From the NCBI GenBank assembly GCA_963931925.1, contig OZ007567.1, positions 94,499,778-94,563,777 of the forward strand: a DNA stretch of 64,000 bases, written 5' to 3'. The notes beneath the pieces were generated by a model. That model was not told where the DNA came from, did no database searches, and saw only the letters and a program-made list of their open reading frames with translations. The translations under genes and the position numbers were made by a program. Within the stretch, counting starts at the first letter, position 1. Each line of letters opens with the position of its first letter. The stretch comes from Onchidella celtica (Eukaryota > Mollusca > Gastropoda > Systellommatophora > Onchidiidae). Shown piece after piece: positions 23,239 to 35,495 of this stretch.

Positions 23239-25887
23239 TCACTGGTCAGCCTCAGCAAGTTCAGCTTCATCATAGTCCAGTTCAGTGTCCATGCTATCTA
23301 CTTCCGTAGTGCCACTGGAACTGCAGGAATTGTCTGAAGAATCAGGTTTGTTTCTTTCACCCTCTTCATCATTCTCATCTCCATCGTTCAGCGGCTCACT
23401 GTTCTCATTTTGAGTTGAATTTGCTGCAGTGTTTGCATCGTCACAATTGCCAGCAAAGTCCCTGTGACACATGGGGCATGTCTCTTTCACATACAACCAC
23501 TTACGTAAACATACACCATGGAAAAGGTGTTCACATGGGGTTACACAAGCTGTCTTCATGTCACTGTAGCAAATGGCACATACATCATCATGTTCTGTCA
23601 GCTGCTGTTCTGTGGCCTGAGGCAAAGATTCCACTTTTTGAGCAGCTTCCCAGCGCAGGAGAAAACTTTTCCAGCCACTCTGTAGTCTCTGCCAGACATT
23701 AAAGTAACAATGAACTACCAATATGATGGAATTGATCCAACTCCATTCTCCCAACAAAGACTCCTTAAGACCAAAACACACCACAAACACCGCCACAATG
23801 AATTCCATTACTCTAGTCACAGCTCTAGCACAATATATGACATCATCAAGATTATCCCACGGTTCAGAACGTAAAAAGTCATACATGAACAGCACATACA
23901 CTACAAGAGAGCCTATCACTTGGACAGATGTCAGTAAGCAACTTGACACAATAACCATCAGCCAGAAGTCCATGTCAAAGTATTGGCATATAAAATATGT
24001 CATGTACAAGGGAATCATCCATAGAAACATACAGAGGACCACGGCTTTGATATGCTTGATCTTGCTGGGATTATGGGAGGCACTCAGGGCCAGGAGGACG
24101 GGGTCTGTGATTTCATACATGGACTGAATCAAGGAGGAGGCCACAATAAATAACAGTATGCTCATTAAGAATGCTCTCTGCAGGGGTCTCAGTTCCAGGA
24201 GGTCAGTCTGCACTGCTATCAGTAACATGGTAAACCCTTCAGTCCAGCCCCTCATGGTGTCATGTTCAAAGGCATCACGACCTTGAAGATACAGTTTTGT
24301 CAGACACAGGATGGCACAGGATGCATAGGTGATGGTGACGCAAAGGGCCAACAGGCTGACAGGAGTGGCACAACACTCTCCCATACTCGCTAGCAGAATC
24401 ACCAGCCAGCCTTCTTGCCAGATTCCCAAGTTTTCTGTGTTCACATACACGTAAATCTGAGATGCAAACATCAAGCCCCAAAAGAGGAGCAGTTGTACTG
24501 GCAAAGCCATAGTTCGCCAAAACGTTAAAGCCACCGGTATGATGCCAAATGTTCTGAATGAAACAACAGTGACATTAATTCCTTCTTTGCAAATATCAAT
24601 GATATTCCCCAGATTGTTGAATATGCAGAAAAGTATGAGCAAAATTGTGTAGACGGAAGCAAAGTTGTGAACTAAGAGCAGTTCTGACACTGGAAAGCCC
24701 ATTAGCCTGGCCACAACAGGCAGTGAAAAGGCTAATAGTGTGAACTTAACCCAGTTTTTTATTTCCATCAAATAAGCCACAAGGGCAGCAATGAAAACCT
24801 GTGCGAGAATGTGGAGGACCAGCCGCTCAACCTCTTTCCGATCCTCCAGCAATGCTGAAGCTCCAAATTCCATGGAGATATTTTCTCTCTCTGCCATTTC
24901 CAAGTCCTCCTCATACTCCAACTTCTCTACGATGACATAAGCTCTGGACACCACTCCACCACAGGCCATTAGTCCTGCACACACAAGGTAGATGTAGAAA
25001 GTGACCAAATGGCGCAGTGGAAGGGTTGCTATGGCAACAGCAATCACCAAAGCTGAAATGAAAGACAGAGCGGATCATATCAAAAACAAAAACGAATTGT
25101 TTCGCCTATTTGTGTGGCGTTCAGCAATTCTGTTAATTTGAATACAGGCTAAGTATACTTTCCTGAAGCCTTTGCTATTGTAAGGAGAGCTCCTTGTTAT
25201 AGTGACAGCCTTGGTCAAGGCCTTAAGGTCTTTGTTATCTAGACTATGTACAATAAGCAGATTAACATTCATACGGATCAGATAAATTCACAAACTACAT
25301 ATTTTTCTAACACTACTGGTTTCCTCCACCAAAACCAGATTGTGCATCATCCTGCTGTTTCCTTCATGCTGTGAACCATTTTGTACGTTTAAAATCAGAA
25401 AATGTAGGCCAATTTGAGCAGAATAATATTTTCTCAAGTAGACTGACGACTCAAACAATACAATAAGAAAAATAAACAATTATATGATTTTAAAAAAGTT
25501 TAGTATCAGAAAAATAAATCCTCCTAAAAAATCAAGTAAACTAAATCCATTTTGCTGATATGGAAAGAATGATCTAATAACAGCATGGATATATCTTTGC
25601 AAAAAGACTGAGAATGATATACTTTCACAGATCCAAGAATTCTTATTTTAGAAAATGTGACTATGAACAAAACATGTACTTACTCAAACGAAAATGAATT
25701 TTACAACAAATCACCTACCCATATAATATGCCACAGTGACTATGACTGCTACATCATCTGAGTGGAGCTGTATGGTTTTGTGAGGATTGGTGCGGAACCA
25801 GATCTCTATCAGAAACAGAGCTGGCACTCTGAGGATGACGCTGACCACTGTCTCAAGGGACTCCTGAGAAATCTTCAGTGGCCGCAT
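23239..25887 (-). CDS. RNF145: RNF145-like multipass RING E3 ubiquitin ligase
   Basis: A two-exon CDS, 25887..25719 then 25052..23239, about 660 aa. Exon 1 starts at ATG 25885-25887 and ends ATGG|GTAGGT. Exon 2 follows TTTCATTTCAG|CTTTGG, and the phases join cleanly. The N-terminal LETVVSVILRVPALFLIEIW and the following TLPLRHLVTFYIYL match the RNF145 start, where a YLYF sterol-sensing-type motif sits; here it is YIYL. A long multipass membrane region (residues about 45-500) contains blocks shared with RNF145/TRC8, such as KLYLQGRDAF, RGWTEGFTMLL and GEWSWINS. A RING-H2 finger (about 544-582) has all eight ligands: CAIC, then CEHLFH, then C, then CPMC. The tail is acidic and Ser-rich. Family role: an ER-resident ligase in sterol homeostasis. 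Length agrees with vertebrate RNF145 and similarity is higher than to RNF139. Confidence 0.92.
25053..25718 (-). other. RNF145 intron between the coding exons
   Basis: A 666-bp intron with donor GTAGGT at 25718 and acceptor TTTCATTTCAG at 25053. It is AT-rich with nothing else recognisable. Confidence 0.8.
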
Positions 25888-28800
25888 CCTGCTCGATAAA
25901 TTCTCCAGGTTTGCTGTTTAACGACAATCAAACCGCACACCACACAAAAAATAAATCACTTCACCACCCCTGTAAAGAAATTAAAAGGAATTGAATTAAT
26001 GAAAATATTGACAAATTTTTCTCTGGGAAAAACAGTAAGTCAACGCATTCCAAATAATGATCATGACTCAACATAGCATGTCAAAGTGGATAAAAGTTCA
26101 TCAAGCAAAGGGTATCTCACTCAGACAACATCCTAAATACTAGTTTTTCCTTTACTAATAGTATCCGTTGTCCTTTACATTAATCAGATAACAAATAGGC
26201 CTACTATAAATATGTGTATAGGTCAGAAATAATGAAAATAAACAAAACAAAAAAACAATGATGTGGACAGATGTTTGACCCCGGGGAATGGGAAGTATTT
26301 TAGCACTACTGATGTAACTAACAGTACTAACACACTTGGGCATGCACCAACAGCAATCTTTTTCAGATCATATTAAACAACAGAAATGATGCATGACAAT
26401 GTACTGAATGATGACAAAGCTATATTATATAAACCGATCTTGCGAGTCGGCCTATATTATAGTCCTCCCATAGCAAACAGACAAACCAAAGAGGTAAAGT
26501 CATCCCAGAGTGCTAGGTCATACAATAATCATGTTTGCATTTCATAAAATAAAGCACCTGGAACACATTATACAGTGGATGTGTGAAAAAATCAATAGCA
26601 TATTAGCATACTTTTCCAGATACATCTGGTTTTCTTATGGTGAATGCAAAACGATCTGAATAAAACTACCACTGTGATAGTGATACACATCTCAGCACAG
26701 AAGAGCAAAAACACAAAGTTTACCTCAGAGAGAGGGAAAACACTTGGACAGAAATTATATAACAAAACGAGGGTCAAAAACCATTTCAAAGTCAGTGAAT
26801 GACATGTTTGTCTGTCATCCAAGATAAAACCAACCAAAGGTCCTGCCTTACGCAAGTGAGCTAAAGATTACACCGACGATCCTTGACCCCACTGTGGAGT
26901 TAAACATCATTTCATCACAGTTTTGACTCTTATCTGACAAAGTTGACATGCATTAGGAACAACCACCAACCCTAAGGTATAAAATATGACTGAAACAGGG
27001 AGGTAAATAGCAGAGTGGCAAACATTTGGCATATTTTCATCAATGAATAACAAAATACTTGAAAGGGAGAAGTGGGGACAGTCAGATGATAACAATATGA
27101 AGAAATTCTGTGACTCCTCTCAATCTTTACATCTGCACAACTGAAAATTTCAACAAACAAAAAAAACCACAATGTAAAACACATTATCCTTCAGATGTTC
27201 AAAAATCATTTCCAAACAACTTTTTTTTTCCCACAATTCTCTTTTCACAAAAGAAATGTCTTCTATGCTTTGTATGATTTGGTACTAATCTCCAGTGAGT
27301 CAAAACTTGCCATGCCTCTGACATTGGAAAGCCCATGTTATTTCTCTTCTTCCTCCAACCAAAATCACCAGTTCAAAAAGGGCTGATTGTGTTAGTTTCC
27401 GCGGAATTTCAAAAGGCTAAGGTTAGGCAACTTCAGCTGCTCCTATCATATTACCTTTATGCAGAGGTTTGAGTTATGAGTTTGAGGTCAGGTTTTACAT
27501 TGCACTGACACGAGAACAGCCACTTCAGCATGTACACAACTGAGATAGGAAAACTAGGCTGTGACAACTGTGTCACTGGATTATCCTTATGATGTCAGTT
27601 AGAAGCATTTCTATTTCACTACACTGGTGAACCATTCCCATTCACCTGTTGACCCACTCCCTGCATACATTAACCAACATCATTATCACAACTGACCTAC
27701 GTGAGGAACCAGCAGCTCAACAGATAAGTAAGAACTATAACTATAAACATTGCAGGTGTAAGGAGTGACAGTTCAAGTTCATGTAGAGTAAAGTGCAGCT
27801 GTGATTTTTTCCAATTAGAGGGTCCATAAATCTCAACAGAGCAGAAATTATTACAATAGCCATTCACTTATTCCCATGTATGCCACAAATGAATTCTCAG
27901 TTACTTTGACATAGGGGGTCTTTTGGAAACTTTTGATGAGAGGCAAACAGAAAAAAGTAAAAAAGAAGTGATAATATAAAAAAACTGTAACCTTTCCTTG
28001 ATTCCGTGCAAAACCTGTAATTCTATGAAATGCTTTGATAACAGCATCTTTTCATTATTAAAAAAATAAAATCAAAATGAAATAGCTAAAATTTGCAGAG
28101 GTTGAATTCTCATTACTTTCTTCTGCCTGTTGAGATGTTATAATATCTACCCTCTGACCCCCTCCAAAACATATACTAGTTATAAGATGATGATGATATC
28201 ATCTATAGACATTCATTGCTCACTTCTGTTGACTTCAAAGACCTTTAGAAGACGATAAGCCAATGAAAAACATCTTGGGGCCGATCATTGGCCTTACTTT
28301 ATTATAGTGAAAATGACGAATGGGCCGATTATCAGCCCATTTAGAAAGCAGTTCTGATTAGTCATGTCATGGTTTTGAGGCCAATCAGAATCCTTGTTTC
28401 ATAAAAGTTATGGAACTGTACATATAAATTCAATGGTGGCTCTTCCTGCTGTTGTAAACACATCAATGGTTTTTGTCCCATGAACCCCCATCTAGGCAAT
28501 ATCCTAAATACCCCTGTCTCCAAAGGGTTAACATATTTATTTATTTTCCAATGGCAACTCTTTTGAATTAAAATCAGTTCTATGGGTAAAATTTGAAAGG
28601 TTTCTCATGCTTCAATCATATTAAACTTTAAACTGCAATATATTTGGTCACAATGTCACATCTAATTATGTGGCAGACACACTCTTGAAATTAGATCTGT
28701 TTTTATAAAAACATATCCACAGAGACAAGAGAAACCAAGCAAGCTGATCATGTCCCTATGGCATGTTAGCAGATCGGATGCCTACGGAGGACATTACCTG

Positions 28801-29068
28801 TGACTTTCAGTTTCACACCCCTCACAGCGGTCCACTGCACCTAACTTCAGATGTTATTAAATCAAATCCCGAAAGTACCAGCACTATGATTACTACTGAT
28901 TTTCACATCTGTATCTTCTTGCTAACTTAAAACTTTCAATGTGCTCGTTGAAATGTCTGAATGGTTTTTAAAAAAAAAAGGCGGGAGGAGTCCCATTTCA
29001 GTTACACAAGAGGGATATTTCAAGGATGCGACTTCAGAAGCATCCATGTGCTGGGGGTGGCAAGGGTC

Positions 29069-29492
29069 AGATTTGAGGTCTTTATTTTAGGAGGTTCGCT
29101 GCCCTTGGCATTTACACCTCACTTTACTTGTTTTATTATTTCTTGTTCTGGCGGGGGCGGGGGGGGGGGGGGGGGATGATATGGATAAATTTTAATCTAT
29201 TAATTTCAATTTTGCCCGGGCAGCGGCCTTTCGGCCTGCTCTTTACGATTTCCAACTGCCAAGGTATCTTTAACGTGCGCAACGTGCACACGGGCCCTCC
29301 GAATTTTTTCGTCCTTATCCGAGAAGACTAGGTACTCGATCCTACCTTTCTATATTCTCCTGCTATATTAACTCACACCCCGCACGCTACCCGTAAAGCC
29401 TGCTGTCCAGTCAGTGACCCTATTCATGGGGAATCTTATCGGGGTCACACTGACCCTTGCCGATGTGCGATGACCACGTGGTTCAGTTTGTA
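29069..29492 (-). mobile_element. SINE, full-length copy with 14-bp target duplication (type 1)
   Basis: The unit is flanked by a perfect direct repeat GGGTGGCAAGGGTC at 29055-29068 and 29493-29506. Read on the minus strand: a head of about 150 bp (29340-29492), a central body (about 29215-29340, containing GTGCACGTTGCGCACG and TTAAAGATACCTTGGCAGTT), a poly-C stretch near 29160-29175, and an A-rich tail. The head has no clear tRNA A/B boxes. The body is shared with copies at 34.1 and 35.3 kb. It is noncoding and needs LINE machinery in trans. Confidence 0.75.
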
Positions 29493-29777
29493 GGGTGGCA
29501 AGGGTCCTCTAGGCGGATGTTTTTAATAGTAAATATGGGGCTTGGCAATTAAACATAGAACGTGAAATAGGTGGGTGACTAAAGTTGTGAACTCCTCCCA
29601 AAAAAGCTTTGTGTGCGAAACTGGACATTTCAAAGAATTTCTGTTACATTAATTCTACAATGACCTGGCCAAGAAAAAAAATCACTGAGTTACATGATTC
29701 AATATACATCTAGGTCTAGAACTGGATCTTCAGTGAAATAAAAAGCCAAATTTGGCTACCTGTGATAATGATTCAAT

Positions 29778-29917
29778 TTTCTCCTGCTATATTAACTCAC
29801 ACCCCGCACGCTACCCGTAAAGCCTGCTGTCCAGTCAGTGACCCTATTCATGGGGAATCTTATCGGGGTCACACTGACCCTTGCCGATGTGCGATGACCA
29901 CGTGGTTCAGTTTGTAT
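29778..29917 (-). repeat. Second copy of the type 1 SINE head
   Basis: About 140 bp, almost identical to 29355-29491 (CTCCTGCTATATTAACTCAC ... GTGGTTCAGTTTGTA) in the same orientation about 425 bp away, without the SINE body or tail. It is either an independent head-only element or a local copy. Confidence 0.7.
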
Positions 29918-30813
29918 TTGATTGGTATGAAAACATTCACTGCTCTGCTTTGCCTTATCACCCTTGATAATGAACTAACCAGTGAAACCTTTGTCTCCAA
30001 GTCTCTAACCAATGATCCGACTTATGATATCAAACTGACAGCTGTAATTTTTGTGAGAACGAAGCATAACTAGCCAAGCCCTCCAACCCTAGACAAATGG
30101 TTTCATCCAGACTGGCACATACTAATGAACCAATGTGGGCATTTGGGGCAAAGGTCATTTCAGAGCTTATTTCTGATTGACACACAACTCATGATGGTCA
30201 GCTTGTGAGAAAATGAGATAATATTGCAAATTTGTTGAGCAACAGTTCGCATGTCAATGTTAGTGTGGGAAGAGCCTTTGAAAGCTCAGTCTTTGTGAGT
30301 CCATCCAGAGGTTCACTGGTTCACATGTCCTTGTCACAATGCCTTTGATTTAGAAGAGATACAGTGAGCAATAAAACGGTAGTTGCGTCTCAGAGGACAG
30401 TGGCCTGATACATGAAAATATGGCTTGTGCGCGACGTGGTCAGTTTGACCTCACCGTATTTGCATACCCATGCAGAGTGAATGCCTGGGAAGTCAATGCC
30501 ATGTTTCGACACCTCACCCAGCGTGACAGTGACAGGGCTTGCCGATTTTTGGAACTAGTTCACAATGATAAACTGTAAACAGTACGAGCTACAACATTTT
30601 TATAACTAGGCAACAATTGATGCTCAGACCACAACATGAACACTGATAATTACCGATATCAAGGTGACTACTTTTTCATCCATTTTATCCTCCCGCATTG
30701 TCAACTTTTGGCTCAAATTTCTGACCATCACCACTATTAGTATTACATGAACATGACGAATAGGTCAATAGATCTAGATCTATAAATTTATATTTCATCA
30801 TAATGAGTGTAAT

Positions 30814-32497
30814 CCAAGGAGCTTACACTATTATACTGGAGAGCAGACTGACGACATTACACGTGCCGAACGTGGAGCACGCAGGTGCCATGCCCATGAA
30901 GGCAAGAAGCCCAGACAATGCAATAGCCCCCATCGCGCGCTTACCTGACACAATAGGCCGTTGTTATTTATGTTACCACCTATTCATTATTTCAAAACTA
31001 GGCGAAACACACACTGTCATTATCTCACGATTTAAGCCTGTTGTATTCTGTTCTTGATGTAGATCTTGGTCCTGTCTAGTCATTTTCATTCCATACTTTA
31101 CCAAAGTTAAAACAAAAAAAGATGGTGTACACATGTGCCGTAATTGGTTGTGAAAATTGACGTCAAAAAAGATACTGCTCAGAGTTTTCACATGTAAGTG
31201 ATCACAACGATTGAGTTAAGATAGGTAATATCTCTGTTCATTGACTTTCAGCAGGTCTAGAGTGAGATATCAATTACAGTCACAACTTATATATTGTTAA
31301 ATTCTAAATTCATTGTTGCTAGACCATCTTACAGTGTGAACAGAGTGGATCCTTCAGTAGACAATTGTCAGGACTGATAGGTTTCTACCACCTCCTCCAC
31401 TTTACTCACATAACAGAGAAACCACGCATTCTGTAAACTGAAACCATGTATATGAAAAAAAAAAAAACTATTAGAGGACTGAGTGAGGCACTGTCACTCA
31501 AACCCTTTCTTTACTGAACAAATTGAGCCAGACCAAATAGATGACAATGTATGCTAAAATGGGCTTACAAAATTTATCTTCATTGTGTAGTTAATTAATG
31601 ATCCAAACTGGAGATATAAATTATACACAAAATTTATGCTACAATAAAAACTCAAGTTCCATTTGACGGAAGATTAATCTTGAATTTTATAAGCTTGTTA
31701 AATAGTATTTACAATAAGTTTGAAGACAGAATGAACTACAAGTCAGGTACTGTATAACTTATTTTATGACACCTTGGTCAGGTTTCCTTTCTCTGATCCT
31801 GAAAGATTGCAAAAGTGGACCAGTCTAGTCTCTCGCCAAGACACAACCAGAAAACCCTGGAAGCCTACAAAAGCTTCCAGAATGTGCAGTGATCATTTTC
31901 TCCCTGGAGATTTCGAACTCGATTCTCAAACTGTCAAAGGAAAGTCCTGTGCAGTACTACCGTTCCATGTCTTTCCTTCTCCCCCCCCCCCCCCTCCAAA
32001 CAAACAACCAGTGCGGAAAACATCTCGGAGATCGCCTAAGAAATGCCCCTTTGAGATGATGGAAACGCCTAAGAATGATAACGATCCTGAAAGCAAAAGA
32101 ACAAACAGCAAAAACTACAAGAGTGCTGGATCATTCCTGTACTTGCCCTTCCCAGGATGTAGAAACTGAGCTGAGTTTAACAGAAATATCTCTCTCTCAT
32201 CGAAGTGCAAATTTAGTTATGTAATTGCATATTTGTTTCTTTCAAAATTATCCATTAACAATGATAATAACAGATAAAAATACAGTCATGAACCCATTTG
32301 TTTACAAGAAAAGAGTCACTATGATCTGACCATAGGCCTACTCAGTGCGTAGTAAAGGACGCCAATCATAGCAACGCCTGATCTTGCCCTCATGGCCATG
32401 GCGCGCAGCCGCCCAGTGTTGGCACACGAGACGCAAGGTGTTTTGTTAAGGTGACACCGCCAGTCCGCACTCCAGTATAACAATGTAAGCTCCTTGG
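30814..32497. mobile_element. TIR-bounded 1.68-kb element carrying a THAP domain
   Basis: The left end (30814 to about 30862) and right end (about 32449-32497) are inverted repeats of about 49 bp at roughly 80% identity by eye, each starting CCAAGGAGCTTACA. Between them, on plus, lies a two-exon THAP-type zinc-finger sequence. THAP domains occur in P-element-family transposases, so a P-like or other THAP-transposase derivative is plausible. No RNase-H-like catalytic region is visible. The flanks share TGTA but no 8-bp duplication. It lies antisense within RNF145 intron 1. Confidence 0.5.
31122..32169 (+). pseudogene. Broken THAP-domain gene (two exons)
   Basis: THAP zinc fingers (C2CH) bind DNA. 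Exon 1 (31122-31193) starts ATG and encodes VYTCAVIGC, the first zinc ligand pair, and ends CAT|GTAAGTG. Exon 2 starts at 31782 after TTGGTCAG and reads FPFSDPERLQKW, then KPTKASRMCSDHF, the second C..H pair with the conserved THAP spacing. It continues into a basic, Pro-rich linker with no further domain, ending at TGA 32167-32169. Exon 1 has an in-frame TGA at about 31158-31160, right after the zinc-ligand Cys. A different frame of the same exon supplies the KKDTAQSFH block expected before exon 2, so a one-base frameshift separates the halves. An AG after CCCTTCCC at about 32155 could begin a third exon. Confidence 0.6.
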
Positions 32498-32590
32498 TGT
32501 AGCCTAATCAAACAATGCCATTTTGTTCAATACAGTAGGGATGTCAGAATAGATTATAAATGAGTGAAAATAGTGTGAAAAAATTAGGGA

Positions 32591-32799
32591 GGACTTCCGA
32601 ATGCGTTCCATAGCTCGACGCGCATAGGCATTGTCATGTAACGACGTGAGGCTCTAGTCAGTTTGTATCATCGAGGCCGTAGGCCGATGTTCATCTGGGC
32701 AGTAGTCAAATTGACATTTTTATATCACTCATCAGGGAAAGCCCCCGGGGGTAGCTATGTATTCTTTTCACTCGGGCTATGGAACGCATTCGGAAGTCC
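32591..32799. mobile_element. MITE with perfect 24-bp TIRs
   Basis: Positions 32591-32614 (beginning GGACTTCCGAATGCGTTCC) are a perfect inverted repeat of 32776-32799, giving a 209-bp element. The interior (about 32648-32755) matches 14915-15025, which lacks these TIRs. AAAAATTA occurs on both flanks and may be a target duplication. It is noncoding and close to the RNF145 first exon. Confidence 0.75.
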
Positions 32800-33236
32800 T
32801 TCCAAAAATTATCAGTGGGATGGGAGCAACCAAGCAAACAAATCTGAGTAGATCTAGAGTCTAGCTATGCCATAAAAGTGGCCTCGCCAGGAGAACATTA
32901 CAAAGTGGGGAGCAATAAAGTGGCCCCTCCTGCTTCCCTGGTTGCAGGCAGGAGCCACTGTAACAGCCAAAAGCGAATCCAGGATTAATGATATTTCCAG
33001 ACTGGGAAGAAACTTGTTTGAATGGCTAAAATATCTAGATCTAGATAGACTAACCAGCTAGATCTATCCCTATACTATAGGCTTAGCATGATCTAGGCTA
33101 AGCCCTATGTGAGTATAACAACAGCCAACAAAATAATTTTCAGTACCCTGCTGAGCCGTTAGTTAGGATTAATGACGCAAATGCCAGAATCCATGTCATC
33201 TGGTTTCTCCAACAGGACAGGCATTGCTCTACTTAC

Positions 33237-33390
33237 GTGTATTTTAACCGTTCCCCGGACTCTTCAAATTTGGTCAGTTCAACATTCTGATCCAACAGCA
33301 GCTGGCGAAATGACGATAACGTTTATGTTCTCGATCTTTTACGACTGAAATGACCCGGAAGCCGATATCTTGTTTGGCTTGACGGCGGAG
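33237..33390 (-). other. Probable noncoding first exon and promoter of RNF145
   Basis: On minus, AATACAC|GTAAGTAG is a strong donor with last exon base 33237. The upstream 150 bp is GC-richer than the surroundings and contains CTTCCGGGTC, an ETS-type site common in housekeeping promoters, close to the likely start. No ATG-led coding frame is seen. Its assignment to RNF145 is by strand and position only. Confidence 0.4.
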
Positions 33391-33957
33391 GCAACTAAAA
33401 AGTTGGGTCTTTTATAGACAGAAAATAAAAATAATTAATGATTAATTAAATTTAAGTTTGTTGCTCTCCCCCCCCCCCCCCCATACAATAACACGCATAT
33501 ATATTAATTATTATACAAAGTCTGTGAATTTAATAGCCTACGATTTCATTAATTTGTTACATAAACATACGTTTTTTTTAAAGTCATCAAAAATAATACA
33601 TGTACTAACCAGTGACCTAGGCCTACATATAATTACATACGTATAATAGTAGCATGTCTCTGATTTTAACACGTCATAATTAAAGATCAAATGAAATGAC
33701 CAATTACTTATTTAATACATGTTGTGGATGAAATTGCGAGTAGGTTGATCAGCACAGCCAGACAGAGGCTGGCGTTGGCCCCAGTTTGGTGTTACGCCAC
33801 CTAATTATTATGAATCATACTAAAACACTATTAACAAGCCACACCGCAACCCAGTTGTATGCTAGCTGGGGATAAGCCAGACCAAGGCTGGCGTGTGGTG
33901 ACACCCCACCTAATTATTACGCAGCACACTAAAACACTACCGTACCAACAAACCATC

Positions 33958-34290
33958 AGTTTTGAGGTCTTTACTTTAGGAGGTTCGCTGCCCTTGGCAT
34001 TTGCACCTCACTTTACTTGTTTTATTATTTCTTGTTCTGGCGGGGGGGGGGGGGGGGGGGAGATGATATGGATAAATTTTAATCTATTAATTTCAATTTT
34101 GCCCGGGCAGCGGCCTTTCGGCCTGCTCTTTACGATTTCCAACTGCCAAGGTATCTTTAACGTGCGCAACGTGCACACGGGCCCTCCGAATTTTTTCGTC
34201 CTTATCCGAGAAGACTAGGTACTCGATCCTACCCCCCAATAGGACCAGGGACTTGAAAATATGAGAAAAATCCAATTTCCAAGAACTTGG
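33958..34290 (-). mobile_element. SINE copy with mixed structure (type 1 tail, type 2 pre-body)
   Basis: On the minus strand the tail (33958-34040, with a long G/C run) matches the 29-kb copy, and the central body (about 34080-34235) matches both the 29-kb and 35-kb copies. The segment before the body (about 34236-34275, TTTTTCTCATATTTTCAAGTC) matches only the 35-kb copy. The head is missing or replaced. It shows that the modules combine. Confidence 0.7.
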
Positions 34291-35029
34291 AAGTTTCTGG
34301 AGACAGACGTTAAATAGAGCAGTGCGGTATAATCACCAGCCACCAGATTGGCTTCAGCTCGCCCGATTCAAAGACTCAAAGCAATATATTTTAAAATACT
34401 GAGCACATCTGTGTACAATTTTATCATACAAATAGTCTTCTCGCCCGTTCCCATCATTTTAATAACAAATGTGTGGACTTCGATTATTACAATAAGAATA
34501 ATTACCAAACAATGTCTTCGGATCAGAATTGGGTCACGATGATCTACTCACTTTGTAAAAACAACAGCGAGTGTGACGCGACTTCCTCACACCTCCTCCG
34601 CCGATACTCACTGCTGCTTTTACACATCGGTTTGACGCAGAAAATGACCCCTGTTTGTTATAAGACTTGAAAGCCGATCAGATGAACTTTACATAGCCGA
34701 GTGGTTTCTTTTCTTTTCTTTTTTTTTCTAGCCAGCCACAGAGGTTGAATGACACATGAGTGAAGTTAAGATACGGTATTTGATATTTTGTTTTGTGTTC
34801 GCTTCGAAGATACATTGAGATCGACAGAGGGAAAGTTGGTATTTATTTTTATAGATGTCATGTCTAAATAAATACACATGTCTTTTTTCAAAGACAATCA
34901 AATGCAGATCAAACATTGTGTTCCTGAAATCTGCCCCCATGTCGGCGAACCATAAGCCCCTTTCTCGATACATCGTCGCTGACCAGGGATTCCCCAGAAT
35001 ATTCTATGTATAGTGTCAGAAATGCCTAT

Positions 35030-35495
35030 TTTGTATTTGTATTTGTATTTGTATAACTCTTTAATCCCATTTGGGAAATTTGCCTTTGTGCCATTGCACC
35101 CCAGTTACAACTGGAGCAGGCACGTCGTCGCCACAGTGCAGCGCCGGTCGGCGTTTTTTTTTTTTTTTTTTGTGGTTGGGGGGGGGGCGGGTGAGGGAGA
35201 GTGGGTGGTAGGGATGAATTTTATTTAATTTTGCCCGGGCAGCGGCCTGTTCGGCCTGCTCTTTACGATTTCCAACTGCCAAGGTATCTTTAACGTGCGC
35301 AACGTGCACACGGGCCCTCCGAATTTTTTCGTCCTTATCCGAGAAGACTAGGTACTCGATCCTACCCCTCAATAGGATGAGGGACATGAAAATATGAGAA
35401 AAATCCCAAGCTTCCAACATGCCTGCACCGGCCGGGTTTAGAACCCGGGACCCTTGGCATGAGAGGCGAGCACCTTGCCTCTAGACCACCTTGTC
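35030..35495 (-). mobile_element. tRNA-headed SINE, near full length (type 2)
   Basis: On the minus strand a tRNA-like head (about 35495-35410) has an A box TGGTCTAGAGG and a B box GGTTCTAAACCC at tRNA-like spacing, giving an internal RNA polymerase III promoter. It is followed by the central body (about 35375-35230), C-rich and A-rich tracts, a 3' region with CAGTTGTAACTGG, and an (ATACAA)n tail at 35030-35055. No target duplication was clear. Confidence 0.8.

Larger units (their letters stand above)
25920..33236 (-). other. Probable RNF145 intron 1, rich in mobile elements
   Basis: About 7.3 kb between a likely 3' acceptor (GTTAAACAG|CAAACC, about 25912) and the donor of the presumed noncoding first exon (33236). 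It contains a full SINE (29069-29492), a partial copy of its head (29778-29917), the TIR/THAP element (30814-32497) and a 24-bp-TIR MITE (32591-32799). Elsewhere I see nothing coding. Confidence 0.45.

Noticed and set aside
23239-25050. Reading the RNF145 main exon as a complete gene starting at 25050
   Set aside because: The codon there is TTG, not ATG. A splice acceptor overlaps it, and an upstream exon with matching phase supplies the true N-terminus.
30420-30578. 52-codon plus-strand ORF (MACARRGQFDLTVFAYPC...)
   Set aside because: Looks mildly protein-like but is very short, with no splice partner, and lies outside the THAP element.
33859-34218. Plus-strand ORF of 119 codons, and similar frames at 28961-29331
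   Set aside because: They read through the SINE copies; the shared residues reflect shared repeat DNA.
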